From JACPNO01 sp963825405 (GTDB lineage Bacteria > Acidobacteriota > Terriglobia > Bryobacterales > Bryobacteraceae), in NCBI GenBank assembly GCA_963825405.1, contig CAWGTB010000003.1:496001-560000 (forward strand): a stretch of 64,000 nucleotides of DNA. Direction: 5' to 3'. The notes beneath the pieces were generated by a model. That model did no database searches, was not told the DNA's origin, and saw only the letters and a list, made by a program, of their open reading frames with translations. Position 1 is the stretch's first letter; each line of letters starts with the position of its first letter. The position numbers and the translations under genes were made by a program. Positions 17,567-26,906 of this stretch are shown here, piece after piece.

Positions 17567-18576
17567 CGCGTGCCGGCGCGGCGCTCGCCTTCGATAATTT
17601 TCTCAAATGCGGCCATCGGCAGCGCGCCTTCTACTAAAATTCCATTCACGAAAAACGCCGGCGTGGCGGAAACCCCGGCTTGCTCGGCGTCCTTGACGTC
17701 GTTCTCGATGGCGTCTTTGAACTTGCCGCTGGCGAGACAAGCGTCGAAGCGGGCACCGTCCAATTGCAGCGTGCGCGCATGCTCGGCGAGCGAGGTCTTA
17801 TCCAGCTTCGACGAGTTGGCAAATAGCGCGTCGTGGTACTCCCAGAATTTGCCTTGCTCGCCGGCGCAGCGCGACGCTTCCGCCGCCAATTGCGCTTGCG
17901 GATGAATCTCGCGCAGCGGATAGTCGCGGTACGCCAGGCTTACCTGCCCGTTATATTTCGCCAGCAACTGGCGCAGCGTGGGGTTCACGCGCTGGCAGAA
18001 GCCACACTGGAAATCGGAGAACTCGACGATGGTGATCGGCGCTTTCGGATTGCCGCGCACGCGGCCGTCGTCGCGGGCCACAACAATGCGCGGAGCCGCC
18101 ATCAGAATCGTGACGTTGTTCTTCTGTTTCAGCGCGTCCATGTACTGCTGGAACGCCTGGCGCATGCGATCTTTCAGCATGGCGTCGCGCAACTCAGTTT
18201 TGATCTCGCTCAACGGACGGCCAAACCGCTCCTTCTCCTGCGCGTAGAGCGATTCCATTTCGGCATCGGTCGGCGGGGAAACTTTGTGCTCGATTTCCTG
18301 CTGCACCAACGCTGCAACCGAGACGTTCTGGCGGGCAGCTTCCGCATCCAACATCTTTTCCTGGATGAGCCGTTCGAGCGCCCGGTTCCTGATTTCGTAT
18401 TCCTGGTTGCGAAGCTTCTGCACTTCGGGCTTGATCAGCGGTTCCAGCTCATCTTCGTAAACGGGTTTTCCGGCAATGGTGGCGACGACGGGTTTGGATT
18501 TGGTTTTCTCGGTGGTTTGCGCGCCAGCCAGCGCAACCAGCAGCAGTGCGGCAACCATTATCCGGGCAATACTCAT
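17563..18576 (-). CDS. exported SurA-N/DsbA-like thioredoxin-fold protein
   Basis: 337 aa. After the signal (IARIMVAALLLVALAGAQ) comes a SurA-N-like helical segment (residues 28-130; VVATIAGKPVYEDELEP, LERLIQEKMLDAEAARQNVS, and a Glu/Arg-rich stretch). A DsbA-like thioredoxin domain follows with the active site CGFC in VEFSDFQCGFCQRVNP (about residue 195) and the cis-Pro in GVSATPAFFVNGILVEG. This chaperone-plus-oxidoreductase layout is known from acidobacterial and deltaproteobacterial periplasmic foldases. It probably forms or isomerises disulfides in exported proteins; the window encodes many of those. Confidence 0.87.
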   Translation of the reverse strand: MSIARIMVAALLLVALAGAQTTEKTKSKPVVATIAGKPVYEDELEPLIKPEVQKLRNQEYEIRNRALERLIQEKMLDAEAARQNVSVAALVQQEIEHKVSPPTDAEMESLYAQEKERFGRPLSEIKTELRDAMLKDRMRQAFQQYMDALKQKNNVTILMAAPRIVVARDDGRVRGNPKAPITIVEFSDFQCGFCQRVNPTLRQLLAKYNGQVSLAYRDYPLREIHPQAQLAAEASRCAGEQGKFWEYHDALFANSSKLDKTSLAEHARTLQLDGARFDACLASGKFKDAIENDVKDAEQAGVSATPAFFVNGILVEGALPMAAFEKIIEGERRAGTR

Positions 18577-18591
18577 GCTTTCAGTATCGCC

Positions 18592-19361
18592 CTAATCGAT
18601 GCGGCAGACATAGCCCGCGTAGTGGCTGTTATTGGGGCCACCGCCGGGCGCGATGCCGGCGTCGCAGTAGTACAGATGGCCTTTGTACATGCACATGCCG
18701 TGCGGGTCGGGGTCGTCCTTCGCGAGCGTAATTTGCTCCAGGATGTGGCCGTCACGCGCGTCTAGTTTCTGTATTACGCGATCGGTGGAATGCATGACCC
18801 AGATGCCCGGCGGATCCCACGCCAGCCCGTGCGAGCGCTCCAGGTGAACCGGAATCTGGTGAATGATGTGGAAGTCCGAGGGGTCGACCTGCGTCAACTT
18901 CTGAATGGCGAGCGACGTGATCCACAGCGTTCCCTCGGCGAATTCGAGCCCGTGAACGCCGCCGCCACCCGGCGTGAAATGGCGCGAGACCGTCTTGCCC
19001 GTTTCCGGATCCACCTGAATGATTTCGCCCGTCGTGGCGTCGGTGGGCTTGCCCGGCCTGCCGATGGCGGGGCCGTTCGCGCCCATCCACAAAAAGCCCG
19101 CGCCGTAAGCGATGCCGCTGGTGTTGGAGGATTCGGTCGCGACGCGTGCGCAGCACTTTGCCGTTCCAATCCACCAGGTAGGCGCGATCGGAAACCTGCT
19201 CGCCAATCCAAAAACCGCGCGCGTCAGTCTCCAGGCCGTTGGGATGCCCCTCCGGCGATTTGAAAAGCCTGACCACTTTGGCGGGCCGCGTCGGCGCATC
19301 CGTCGCGCGGGCACTTGCTGCGATGAGTCCCGCCATAAAACCTGCGCCGGCCGATTTTCAT
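18592..19361 (-). CDS. Tat-exported beta-propeller (SMP-30/Vgb-like) protein, two frameshifts
   Basis: Rebuilt frame: MKIGRRRF followed by MAGLIAASARA, a clean twin-arginine signal once one T of the TTTT run near 19337 is removed. Next come GHPNGLETDARGFWIGEQVS and LVDWNGKVLRT, a second break near 19144 (one extra base), then NTSGIAYGAGFLWMGAN, GVHGLEFAEGTLWITSL, GLAWDPPGIWVMHSTDR and DPHGMCMYKGHLYYCDAG. The repeated G-L/W-x-x-G-x-L/W-W pattern is that of six-bladed propellers such as SMP-30 gluconolactonases and Vgb lyases. The catalytic identity is unknown. ATG overlaps the TGA of the alpha-hydroxy-acid oxidase, with GGAGG inside that gene, so the two are translationally coupled. Confidence 0.78.
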
Positions 19362-20526
19362 AACGCACCTCCACGGATTCGCACCAGGCTGCGATCGATT
19401 GCGGCCAGGTTCGGTACGCCGGCCAGCGCCATATCCAGCGCCAGCTCGGTCTTGAGCAAATGCAGCACGCGCTCGACGCCCGGCTGGCCGAACGCCGCCA
19501 GGCCCCATAGATAAGGCCGCGCGATGCAAACCGCTTTTGCGCCCAGGGCGAGCGCTTTCAGAATGTCGGTGCCGCGCCGGATTCCGCCATCGATCAGCAC
19601 CGGGATGCGGCCTCTCGCGCCTTCGACGACTTCGGGCAAAGCTTCGATGGTTCCGCCGACGTAATCCAGTTGCCGGCCGCCGTGATTGGACACGATGATG
19701 CCTGAGGCGCCATATTCGACGGCCCGCTCCGCATCCTCGCGCGTGAGAATTCCTTTGAGCACGATGGGCAGCTTGGTGAGCCCGCGTAGTTCGCGGAAAC
19801 GTGTCCCATGTGGGCGTCGGGCCGGGGCGCGAAGGATAATCGCCCGCGCGCTCAGGCTCGCCGGTGCGCGGCATTTTGCCCGCGGCATCGCGCTTGGGTA
19901 AGCCCGACTTCGCACCACGCGCGCTCGAACTTGTTGTGAATATTGCGCTCGCGATGAGAGGCGTACATGATGTCGGTGGTCAAACAGATGCCGGTACCGC
20001 CATCGCCCTCGACCTGTTCGACCAGCGCGCGCATGGAGCGTTGATTGCGCAGCGACCCGCCGGTCTCAAGCTGCCACCACACCGGAGCTTTTCCGGCGCG
20101 CGCCAGATCCTGGATGCCGCCGTTGGTGATGTGCAGGGCTTTCGCAGCCGCAGCGGCGCGCGCCACCACGTGTTCGCCATCCGCGTGAAAACAGTTCTTG
20201 CCGCCCGCGGGATCGAGCAGGATCGGGTACTCGAGCTTCTGCCCGAGCAATTCCAGCGAAAGATCGATCTGATGCACGTCGACCAGCGCTCGCGGCCGCA
20301 GCAGGATGCGCTGAAACGCGGCGCGATTGTCGCGCAGGGAAGCCTCTTCTTCGCCGCCGCCATCGAGATAATCCCAGGCCATGGGATCGAGCTTGGCTTT
20401 GGCCAGCGGCGCAAAATCCAGCACGTTGGCGGGCTCGAGCAGCGGATCGTCGGCGGCCCGCAGCCAAGGCGCGGCGCCGAATAGCGCCACCAGATTGCGC
20501 AGTGCGGCTCTGCGGTGCATGGGCAT
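19358..20526 (-). CDS. second exported FMN alpha-hydroxy-acid oxidase (two frameshifts)
   Basis: Paralogue of the enzyme at 9.0 kb. The N-terminus MPMHRRAALRNLVALFGAA is a Tat-like signal. Then come WDYLDGGGEEEASLRDNR (FMN start), ILLDPAGGKNCFHADGE, SNHGGRQLDYVGGTIEALPE (catalytic His) and IDGGIRRGTDILKALALG. Breaks are near 19897 (removing one base joins GLTK to RDAAGKMPRTGEPERAG) and near 19803 (removing one base gives TWDRFRELRGLTK). Corrected length is about 390 aa. It ends in an overlap with the propeller-protein gene, so this copy is paired with an SMP-30-like protein and not with a cytochrome. The substrate is unknown. Confidence 0.82.
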
Positions 20527-20533
20527 TACGATA

Positions 20534-22327
20534 TCACCTGGCTACTTTTTCTTCCAACTCCGCCCAGCGTGCGTACAATTCCTCGACGCGCGCCTGAGCC
20601 TCCTGCAGATTCGCGTAGGCCTCGGGCAGGCGCTTGGCGTCGGACGCGGCTTCCTGCACTTGGCGATGCCAGTCAGCCAGATCGCGTTCAGCTTCCAGAA
20701 TTTTCTCTTCCATGCTGTCCCATTCGCGCTGATCGATGTAGGACAGCTTCTTTTTCGGCCCATCGAGCGAAACCGGAAAAACCCGCTCTTTCACCGCAGC
20801 CGTCTCCACCGGCGCCTCGCCGCGCGCCGCTTCCCATTGCGAATAGTCCGCGAAAACTCCGGCTTCGCCGCCTTCGTTCAATCCCAGCACCAGCGTCGAA
20901 ACGCGGTCCAGTAAATAACGGTCATGGCTCACCAGCACCAGTGCGCCGGGAAAATCAAGCAAGCTCTCTTCCAGCACTTCGAGGGTGGGAATATCCAGAT
21001 CGTTCGTGGGCTCGTCGAGCAGCAGCACGTCGGCGGTTTCCAGCATCAGCCGGGCGATCAGCACGCGCGCCCGCTCGCCGCCGGAGAGGCTCGCCACCGG
21101 CATCTCAAGCTGATCCTCGCGAAACAGAAAGCGCTTGGCCCACCCCGCCACGTGAATCGGCCGGCCGCGGTACATGACCGAATCGCCCTCCGGACAGAGC
21201 GTGCGGCGCAAGCTGGTGGCCAGGTCTAGATGCGCGGCGCGATCTTGCGCAAAGCTCACGATGCGCAGCATGTCTGCCCGCCGGATCGTGCCTTCATCGG
21301 GCTGCTGCGCGCCTTCCAGAATTTTGAGCAGCGTCGTTTTCCCGCTGCCATTCGCTCCCACCAGACCAACGCGCACGCCGGGTGCAAGCACCAGGCTCAG
21401 TTCGCGGAACAACCGGCGCCCGCCCAAAGTTTTGCCGATGCTCTCGGTCTCAATCAGCCGTTTTGTTTTGCGATCGGTCGCCGTGAAATCGATCTGCGCG
21501 GTTGCCTTGCGGCTGCGTGCATTCACCGCGGCCAGTTGATCGATGAGCCTTCCCGCCGCGTCGATGCGCGCCTTCGATTTGCCCGTCCGCGCTTTCGGTC
21601 CGCGCCGCAGCCACTCGACCTCGCGCTTTACTTTCGTCGCAAGCGAATCCTGCTGTTTCGACTGCGCCTCGAAAAATTCCTCGCGACGCTCCAGGAATTC
21701 GCTGTAGTTTCCTTTCACCTGAAACGCGCTGCCGGGATACGCCGGATTGATCTCGGCCATCTGCGTGGCTACGTTCTCGAGAAAATAGCGGTCGTGCGTT
21801 ACGACCAGACACGCGTTGGCCGTGGCCAGGGCGCGCTCGAGCCACAGGATGCCGTCCAAATCCAGATGATTGGTGGGCTCGTCGAGCAGCAGCACGTCCG
21901 GCGAAGTGATCAGCGCGGCGGCGATGGCCAGCCGCTTCTTCCAACCGCCCGATAGCGCGCTGGCCAGCGCATCCGGGTTCTCAAAGCCGCAGCGCCCCAG
22001 CATCACCTGCAGGCGGCCGTCACGCTCGGCGTCGTCCAGCGGCAATGTTTGTATGGCTGCCGACAGCACGGAGCGTACGGTGTCGTGCGGCGCGAACAGG
22101 GAATCCTGCGGCACGTACGCCAGTCGGGTTTGCTTGCGCAGCGCACGCACGCCCGCGTCGGGCAATTCATTCCCGGCAAGAATTTCCAGCAGGCTGGTTT
22201 TCCCGCTGCCGTTCGGCCCGATCAGCCCTGTGCGGTCTCCCTCTGCCAGGCTAAGCGAAAGATCGTCGAACAAAACTCGCGCGCCAAAGGATTTGCGGAG
22301 AGCTGAGCCACTTAACAATACAGCCAT
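20534..22327 (-). CDS. ABC-F family ATPase (Uup-like)
   Basis: Soluble ABC-F protein of about 597 aa with two ATPase cassettes and no membrane part. Cassette 1: GPNGSGKTS, LSGGWKKRLAIA, VLLLDEPTNHLDLDG, VTHDRYFL. Cassette 2: GANGSGKTTLLK, LSGGERARVLIA, VLLLDEPTNDLDIPT, SHDRYLL. The basic linker WLRRGPKARTGKSKARID and a C-terminal coiled coil (from AERDLADWHRQVQE to the end) match Uup, which binds DNA or ribosomes. Start ATG 22327 follows GGAGGAAC closely. It probably acts in translation or in tolerance of branched DNA; which one cannot be told from sequence. It begins 7 bases from the neighbouring oxidase stop-start boundary. Confidence 0.92.
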   Translation of the reverse strand: MAVLLSGSALRKSFGARVLFDDLSLSLAEGDRTGLIGPNGSGKTSLLEILAGNELPDAGVRALRKQTRLAYVPQDSLFAPHDTVRSVLSAAIQTLPLDDAERDGRLQVMLGRCGFENPDALASALSGGWKKRLAIAAALITSPDVLLLDEPTNHLDLDGILWLERALATANACLVVTHDRYFLENVATQMAEINPAYPGSAFQVKGNYSEFLERREEFFEAQSKQQDSLATKVKREVEWLRRGPKARTGKSKARIDAAGRLIDQLAAVNARSRKATAQIDFTATDRKTKRLIETESIGKTLGGRRLFRELSLVLAPGVRVGLVGANGSGKTTLLKILEGAQQPDEGTIRRADMLRIVSFAQDRAAHLDLATSLRRTLCPEGDSVMYRGRPIHVAGWAKRFLFREDQLEMPVASLSGGERARVLIARLMLETADVLLLDEPTNDLDIPTLEVLEESLLDFPGALVLVSHDRYLLDRVSTLVLGLNEGGEAGVFADYSQWEAARGEAPVETAAVKERVFPVSLDGPKKKLSYIDQREWDSMEEKILEAERDLADWHRQVQEAASDAKRLPEAYANLQEAQARVEELYARWAELEEKVAR

Positions 22328-22471
22328 GTTCCTCCAGGATGGCATTGCCGCTGGCCGAAAACCACCAGCCCGCGGCTGATAAAAGCCACGGGGAGCGGGG
22401 CGTAAGCACGCATTTTCATATGCTTAGCACTTGGTCACTGGCGTGCAATTGTGTAGGGCGAGGCAAGTTAT

Positions 22472-22868
22472 ATGCGCAAACTGATCGTGACATGGGTTTG
22501 GTTGACCTTAGCAGTGGCTGGCTTTGCTCAAAGTCGCGGCGGAGCTCATGGGGGATTTAGCGGCGGCCATGCCGCAGTCGGAGCCAGGAGCTTTGCCGGC
22601 GGCGGACGAGGTGTCGTTGGCGGCGGCTACCGGGGTGGCTATGGCTATCGTGGTGGTTACGGATATCGTGGCGGCTATGGTTATCGGCGTAGGCTGGGCT
22701 TCGGAATCGGCTTTGGCTACGGTAACTTCTACGCGCCGTACGGGTATACGGATACCCGTATACCCCTACGCTTATGGCTATCCGTACCCTTATCCGTACG
22801 CCTACCCACCGGCTCCGTATGTTTACCCGTCAGTCGGCGTCGTGATTGGCGGCGGGTTTAGGCGCTAA
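22472..22868 (+). CDS. secreted glycine/tyrosine-rich repeat protein (one frameshift)
   Basis: A signal peptide (LIVTWVWLTLAVAGFAQ) precedes a low-complexity chain: a Gly/Ala-rich part, then GGYGYR repeated three times (18-base period at about 22630-22690), GFGIGFGYGNFYAPYGY, and a Tyr/Pro-rich end (YGYPYPYPYAYPPAPYVYP) closing in GVVIGGGFRR. The last third is in another frame. One extra C in the run at 22763-22766 accounts for this. Such proteins occur widely in Acidobacteria and Proteobacteria as small exported proteins of unknown role. The 140 bases before it hold nothing else I recognise. Confidence 0.75.
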
Positions 22869-22882
22869 GATAGCTCGGCGAA

Positions 22883-23317
22883 CTATTGCATCGGCGAGTA
22901 ATCGGTCGCGTCCATAAATACGGAATCGACCTTCTCGACGATCTTTCCGTCAGCTTCGGATGCTTTCGCAACGGCCTGCCACTCGGGGTCGTTGCGGAAG
23001 TCATCCCAGGATTTCTTTGCCGCATCGCGGCTGGCGTGAGCCAGAATATAGACCAACGTGTTTTCGGACGCCGGGGCGTCGAGCGGCGTCCAGTATCCGA
23101 CGTTGGTCATCCCGTGTTTCACAAAAAGCTTGAGCGTGTTGTCACGGAAGCGGGCCTGGAGCGCCGGCAGGCGTCCTGGCAAAGCGTGGTAGGTGCGCAG
23201 TTCGAAAACGCGCTTGCTCTGAGCGTGAACGTCATTCTTCATAAATTGGACAGTGAGCAGCGATCCCGCCGCAAAAGCCAGGGCAAGGAACGCGCAAAAA
23301 CGAGCTCGGCTAAACAT
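22883..23317 (-). CDS. exported NIPSNAP family protein
   Basis: 144 aa. An N-terminal signal/anchor (FCAFLALAFAAGSLLTVQF) is followed by one NIPSNAP domain of the dimeric alpha-beta barrel fold. This opens with VFELRTYHALPGRLPALQAR and contains KHGMTNVGYW, LVYILAHASRDAAKKSWDDF and PEWQAVAKASEADG. The function of bacterial members is unknown. It is on the minus strand 27 bases downstream of the M24 peptidase, and could be its operon partner. Confidence 0.88.
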   Translation of the reverse strand: MFSRARFCAFLALAFAAGSLLTVQFMKNDVHAQSKRVFELRTYHALPGRLPALQARFRDNTLKLFVKHGMTNVGYWTPLDAPASENTLVYILAHASRDAAKKSWDDFRNDPEWQAVAKASEADGKIVEKVDSVFMDATDYSPMQ

Positions 23318-23343
23318 AGGCCACCAGTTTATCAGGGTGGCTG

Positions 23344-24828
23344 TTAACGCGCTCCGCCGGCTGCCTGGCGCGCGCTCATGAATCGCTCCACCTCTTCGAT
23401 GGTTCGCGGCACGCGGGCGGACAGGTGCTCCAGGCCGGATTCCGTCAGCAGGAAAGAATCCTCGATGCGTATGCCGATGTTCCGGTACTTTTCAAACGCC
23501 GGCCGCACTTTTTCGATGAACGCATTGTTCTCCGGCGTCTTCTCCATGCCATCCAGCGCCGTATCCTGAATATAAATTCCAGGCTCGATGACAAAAGCCA
23601 TGCCGGGTTCGAGCGGTCGATCGGGGTTGCCGACATCGTGCACATCCATGCCGATGTAGTGGACCGAGCCGTGGGTGTACCAGGTGCGGTACTGGTCGCC
23701 GGAGGCGTCAGTGATCAGGCCCAGCTTGAGCAGCCCGGCCTTGATGACCTCCACCGTTTTTTCGTGGATGTCCCGGAGTTTGGCGCCAGATTTGGCCACC
23801 TGCATCGCTTGCCGCTGGGCATCGAGCACGATGGCATAAATATCGCGCTGCGACGCCGTGTATTTTCCATTCACCGGATAGGTGCGCGTAATGTCGCCGG
23901 TGTAGTACTGATAGTTGGCGGCGGCGTCGACCAGAATCAATTCGCCGCTATCCATTCTGCGGCCGCTTTTGGCGTAGTGCAGGACCGTGGCGTTGGGACC
24001 GCTGCCGGTGATGGAAGGATAGCCCCAGCCGATGGCGCCGTTGTTTTTGTACACCTGCTCGATAGCCGCTTTCACTTCGTACTCGAAACCGCCGGGATGA
24101 GCAGCGCGCATGCCGGCCATTTGCGCGTCGTTGGAAATTTCGACGCTGCGTTCCAGCACTTTGCGCTCGTAGGCGGTCTTCACCTGGCGCAGATCGGTAA
24201 CGATGTTGGCGGCATCCATCACCGAGAAACCGACGAAGCGTTCTTTCAAGCGGTTGGCGAATTCGAGCGCAGGCGGCGGAGGTCCGGCCAGCTTCGGTTT
24301 CGGATCGAGCACCACCGCGAGGCGCGCCCGTCCTTCGTGTAGAGCGTTGAGGAACGGACTGAAGTCGGCCGTGTATTCATTTTTGGGTGGCACGCGGAAG
24401 TTCTCGCCGGCAAGCAGCGTTTCGATAAAGCGGTCGAAATCGGTGGTGAGATAAATCGTTTCGATGCCGCTCTGCGCGATGGCATCGTCTTTGGACAGAA
24501 CGCGTCCGGTCCAATGCTCCTGCCGCGGGTTCTTGGGCTGGATGAAAAGGATTTCCTTGCGATGCAAATTGCCCGGCATCAGCACCAGGGTGGAATCTTC
24601 CTGATCGATGCCGGTCAGGTAGTAGAAATTGTTGTCCTGGTGATATTCGTAATCGATGTCCTTCGAGTAAACCTTGGGCGGAGCGCTTTGCAGGACGAAC
24701 ATCGTGTTGCCGCCCAGGTGCTCCATCATGCGCGCGCGGCGGGCTTTGAGATCGTCCTGAAATTCTCCCGGACGCGCCGCGGGCGCGAATAATGCCACCG
24801 CCAGAAAAATTCCCATCGCATTGCGCAT
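23344..24828 (-). CDS. exported M24B (Xaa-Pro aminopeptidase-like) metallopeptidase
   Basis: About 494 aa, aminopeptidase P type, with a signal peptide (GIFLAVALFAPAAR). The N-terminal creatinase-like domain holds YEYHQDNNFYYLTGI. The C-terminal pita-bread domain supplies the metal ligands: two Asp in LVDAAANYQYYTGDITRTYP, His in SVHYIGMDVHDVG, Glu in VIEPGIYI and Glu in GIRIEDSFLLTESG. ATG 24828 is preceded by GAGGGAATGAT. The long open frame further upstream is not coding in character. It probably removes N-terminal residues next to proline from peptides in the periplasm. Confidence 0.9.
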   Translation of the reverse strand: MRNAMGIFLAVALFAPAARPGEFQDDLKARRARMMEHLGGNTMFVLQSAPPKVYSKDIDYEYHQDNNFYYLTGIDQEDSTLVLMPGNLHRKEILFIQPKNPRQEHWTGRVLSKDDAIAQSGIETIYLTTDFDRFIETLLAGENFRVPPKNEYTADFSPFLNALHEGRARLAVVLDPKPKLAGPPPPALEFANRLKERFVGFSVMDAANIVTDLRQVKTAYERKVLERSVEISNDAQMAGMRAAHPGGFEYEVKAAIEQVYKNNGAIGWGYPSITGSGPNATVLHYAKSGRRMDSGELILVDAAANYQYYTGDITRTYPVNGKYTASQRDIYAIVLDAQRQAMQVAKSGAKLRDIHEKTVEVIKAGLLKLGLITDASGDQYRTWYTHGSVHYIGMDVHDVGNPDRPLEPGMAFVIEPGIYIQDTALDGMEKTPENNAFIEKVRPAFEKYRNIGIRIEDSFLLTESGLEHLSARVPRTIEEVERFMSARQAAGGAR

Positions 24829-24931
24829 ATCATTCCCTCGGCTTGGATTTACTTGCATTCTATCAGGCGCGAATGGCAGTACGAGATTGCTGCCATTGGG
24901 CAGCAATCGTACGGATTTATAATGACCTCGC

Positions 24932-25705
24932 ATGGCACCGCTCCACGACCGCGCGGCGATTCGCGCTCTGCTTTCGACCGACCGCCCCTGGTCCGTGTAC
25001 GCGCTCGGCGATCTGGCTCCGGGATTTTTTGAACACTGTGTCTGGTTCAAGAGTGAAACCAAACCGCCGGCGCTGGCGATGCTTTTCCGCGGATTCCGCG
25101 TGCCGATTTTATTCACCTTGGGGCCGGCTTCGTCGATCGCGACTTTGCTGGACGAAATCGCCGCCGCGCCTTCCGTGTATTTGCATGTGCGGCCCGAAAT
25201 TGTTCCGGTTCTCCAGAAGCGCTACTACATCCCGCATCCCAAACCGATGTGGCGCATGGTACTAGAGTTACCGAAGTTCCATCCGGCGCCTACTGCTGGG
25301 GTGAGCCGGCTGGTTGCCGCTGATCTTCCTGCGCTCAACGAACTCTATGCCGACGGGAAAGCCGCCGGAGAAGTGCCGGAGTTCTTCTTTGCATCCATGT
25401 TGGAACAGGGAGTTTTCTTCGGCATCCACGAAAAGAAAGACTTAGTCGCCGTCGCCGGCACGCATCTGGTTGCTCCCGCGGAAAATGTCGCCGCTGTTGG
25501 CAATATCTATACACGACGGGATCGCCGCGGGCACGGCCTGGCGGCACGGGTGACGACAGCGGTGGTGAATGAGTTGCTGCGCATCGGGATCGAGGTCGTT
25601 GCGTTGAACGTGAACCAGGAAAACAGTTCAGCCATCAAAGTTTACGAGCGGCTTGGCTACGCACGTTATGGCGAGTTCATCGAAGGCGCGGCCAGCCGCC
25701 TCTGA
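24932..25705 (+). CDS. GNAT family N-acetyltransferase
   Basis: 257 aa. The C-terminal half is a GNAT domain: VAAVGNIYTRRDRRGHGLAA carries the acetyl-CoA pyrophosphate loop (R-x-x-G-x-G/A type). The region VVALNVNQENSSAIKVYERL, followed by GYARYGEF, is the classic motif B end. The N-terminal 120 residues (from DRAAIRALLSTDRPWSVYAL, ending LEVPKF-like) resemble the FR47-like or GNAT-repeat extension found in predicted acetyltransferases. The acceptor is unknown. It is followed 36 bases later by the protease gene. Confidence 0.87.
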   Translation: MAPLHDRAAIRALLSTDRPWSVYALGDLAPGFFEHCVWFKSETKPPALAMLFRGFRVPILFTLGPASSIATLLDEIAAAPSVYLHVRPEIVPVLQKRYYIPHPKPMWRMVLELPKFHPAPTAGVSRLVAADLPALNELYADGKAAGEVPEFFFASMLEQGVFFGIHEKKDLVAVAGTHLVAPAENVAAVGNIYTRRDRRGHGLAARVTTAVVNELLRIGIEVVALNVNQENSSAIKVYERLGYARYGEFIEGAASRL

Positions 25706-25741
25706 ATCTTTCGCCGCAATCGCCGCATCGACCAAAGTAGT

Positions 25742-26713
25742 ATGTCTGATTCCGTAACCCTTGTTTCCGAAGTTCGTTCCGATGACGATCTGCTCGACGC
25801 CTACTCGCGCGCGGTGATTGGCGCCTCCGAAAAAGTCAGCCCTTCGGTGGTTTTTCTGGAAGTCCACCATCAGGGGCGAGGCCGTCGCGCGGGCGGCAGC
25901 GGCTCCGGTTTTCTTTTCACCCCAGACGGCTTCCTATTAACTAATAGCCATGTGATCCACGGCGCGCAGCGCATTGAGGTTACGCTTTCCGATGGACGGC
26001 GTTCTGCCGGAGAGTTGGTGGGCGACGATCCTGATACCGATCTGGCTGTCGTGCGTGTCGATGCGGCCAATCTGATGCCAGTGACGCTGGGCGATTCGCA
26101 GTTGGTGCGGCCGGGTCAACTGGTGATCGCGATTGGTAACCCCTATGGTTTTCAATGCACTGTGACGGCGGGCGTAGTGAGCGCGCTCGGGCGGTCGCTG
26201 CGGTCACGCAGTGGGCGATTGATCGAGAACGTCATCCAAACGGATGCAGCGCTCAATCCCGGCAACTCCGGCGGGCCGCTTGTTAATTCGCGCGGGGAAG
26301 TGATTGGGGTTAACACCGCAGCCATTCTACCGGCGCAGGGGATTTGCTTTGCCACCGCCATCAACACCGCCAAGTTTGTGGCCGCCAAACTTATGAAAGA
26401 TGGCGTGATACGGCGCGGCTATCTGGGCATCGAAGGTCAGGACGTTCCGCTGCATCGGCGCATCGTCCGTTTTCACAACCTGCCGGTTGAAAGCGGCGTG
26501 TTGATTGGCGCAGTGCAGGATTCCAGTCCCGCATTGCGAGCCGGCCTGAAAAAAGGCGATGTGATCGTCGAATTTTCCGGCCGCGCGGTCGCTGGAATCG
26601 ATTCACTCCACCGATTGTTAGCCGAAGTAATACAGCTAGAACCAGTGGGCATCACCGTAATTCGCGGTTCAGCAAAAATTGCACTTGATGTGCTTCCGGA
26701 ATTTCGCGGCTGA
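25742..26713 (+). CDS. HtrA/DegP-like trypsin-fold serine protease without signal peptide
   Basis: 323 aa with one protease and one PDZ domain. The catalytic triad is visible: His in LLTNSHVIHG (about 68), Asp in DPDTDLAVVRVD (about 99) and Ser in ALNPGNSGGPLVNSRG (about 180). The PDZ domain runs from RRGYLGIEGQDVPLHRR through VQDSSPALRAGLKKGDVIVE. Unlike DegP/DegQ there is no signal peptide or membrane anchor (the N-terminus MSDSVTLVSEV is polar), so it is likely cytoplasmic or exported by another route. Protein quality control is the usual role. Confidence 0.9.
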   Translation: MSDSVTLVSEVRSDDDLLDAYSRAVIGASEKVSPSVVFLEVHHQGRGRRAGGSGSGFLFTPDGFLLTNSHVIHGAQRIEVTLSDGRRSAGELVGDDPDTDLAVVRVDAANLMPVTLGDSQLVRPGQLVIAIGNPYGFQCTVTAGVVSALGRSLRSRSGRLIENVIQTDAALNPGNSGGPLVNSRGEVIGVNTAAILPAQGICFATAINTAKFVAAKLMKDGVIRRGYLGIEGQDVPLHRRIVRFHNLPVESGVLIGAVQDSSPALRAGLKKGDVIVEFSGRAVAGIDSLHRLLAEVIQLEPVGITVIRGSAKIALDVLPEFRG

Positions 26714-26906
26714 GAGAGACAATGTTTTGCACATGTTTACCGAAAATTCCGGACGCGCACAAAGACTTTTCCCGATGCTATCAGGAGAAGTCCCTATAGC
26801 GAATGCAAGCCTTTGTGAGCGCTCCAAAGATACCGTCAAAGTTGTGTTGAATTATGCGAGCTTTGCCCTCACAATGAACCCTGAACCAAAAACTGGAGGT
26901 TTTAAA

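Noticed and set aside
22620..22700. Tandem repeat considered as a CRISPR array
   Set aside because: 18-base units without spacers, in frame with a Gly/Tyr-rich protein.
23344..25116. 590-codon form of the M24 peptidase
   Set aside because: The first 96 codons look non-native; ATG 24828 has a good ribosome binding site and starts a signal peptide.
26679..26906. Longer N-terminus for the receiver-like protein
   Set aside because: The strong GGAGG site before ATG 26907 and the lack of receiver character upstream favour the short form.
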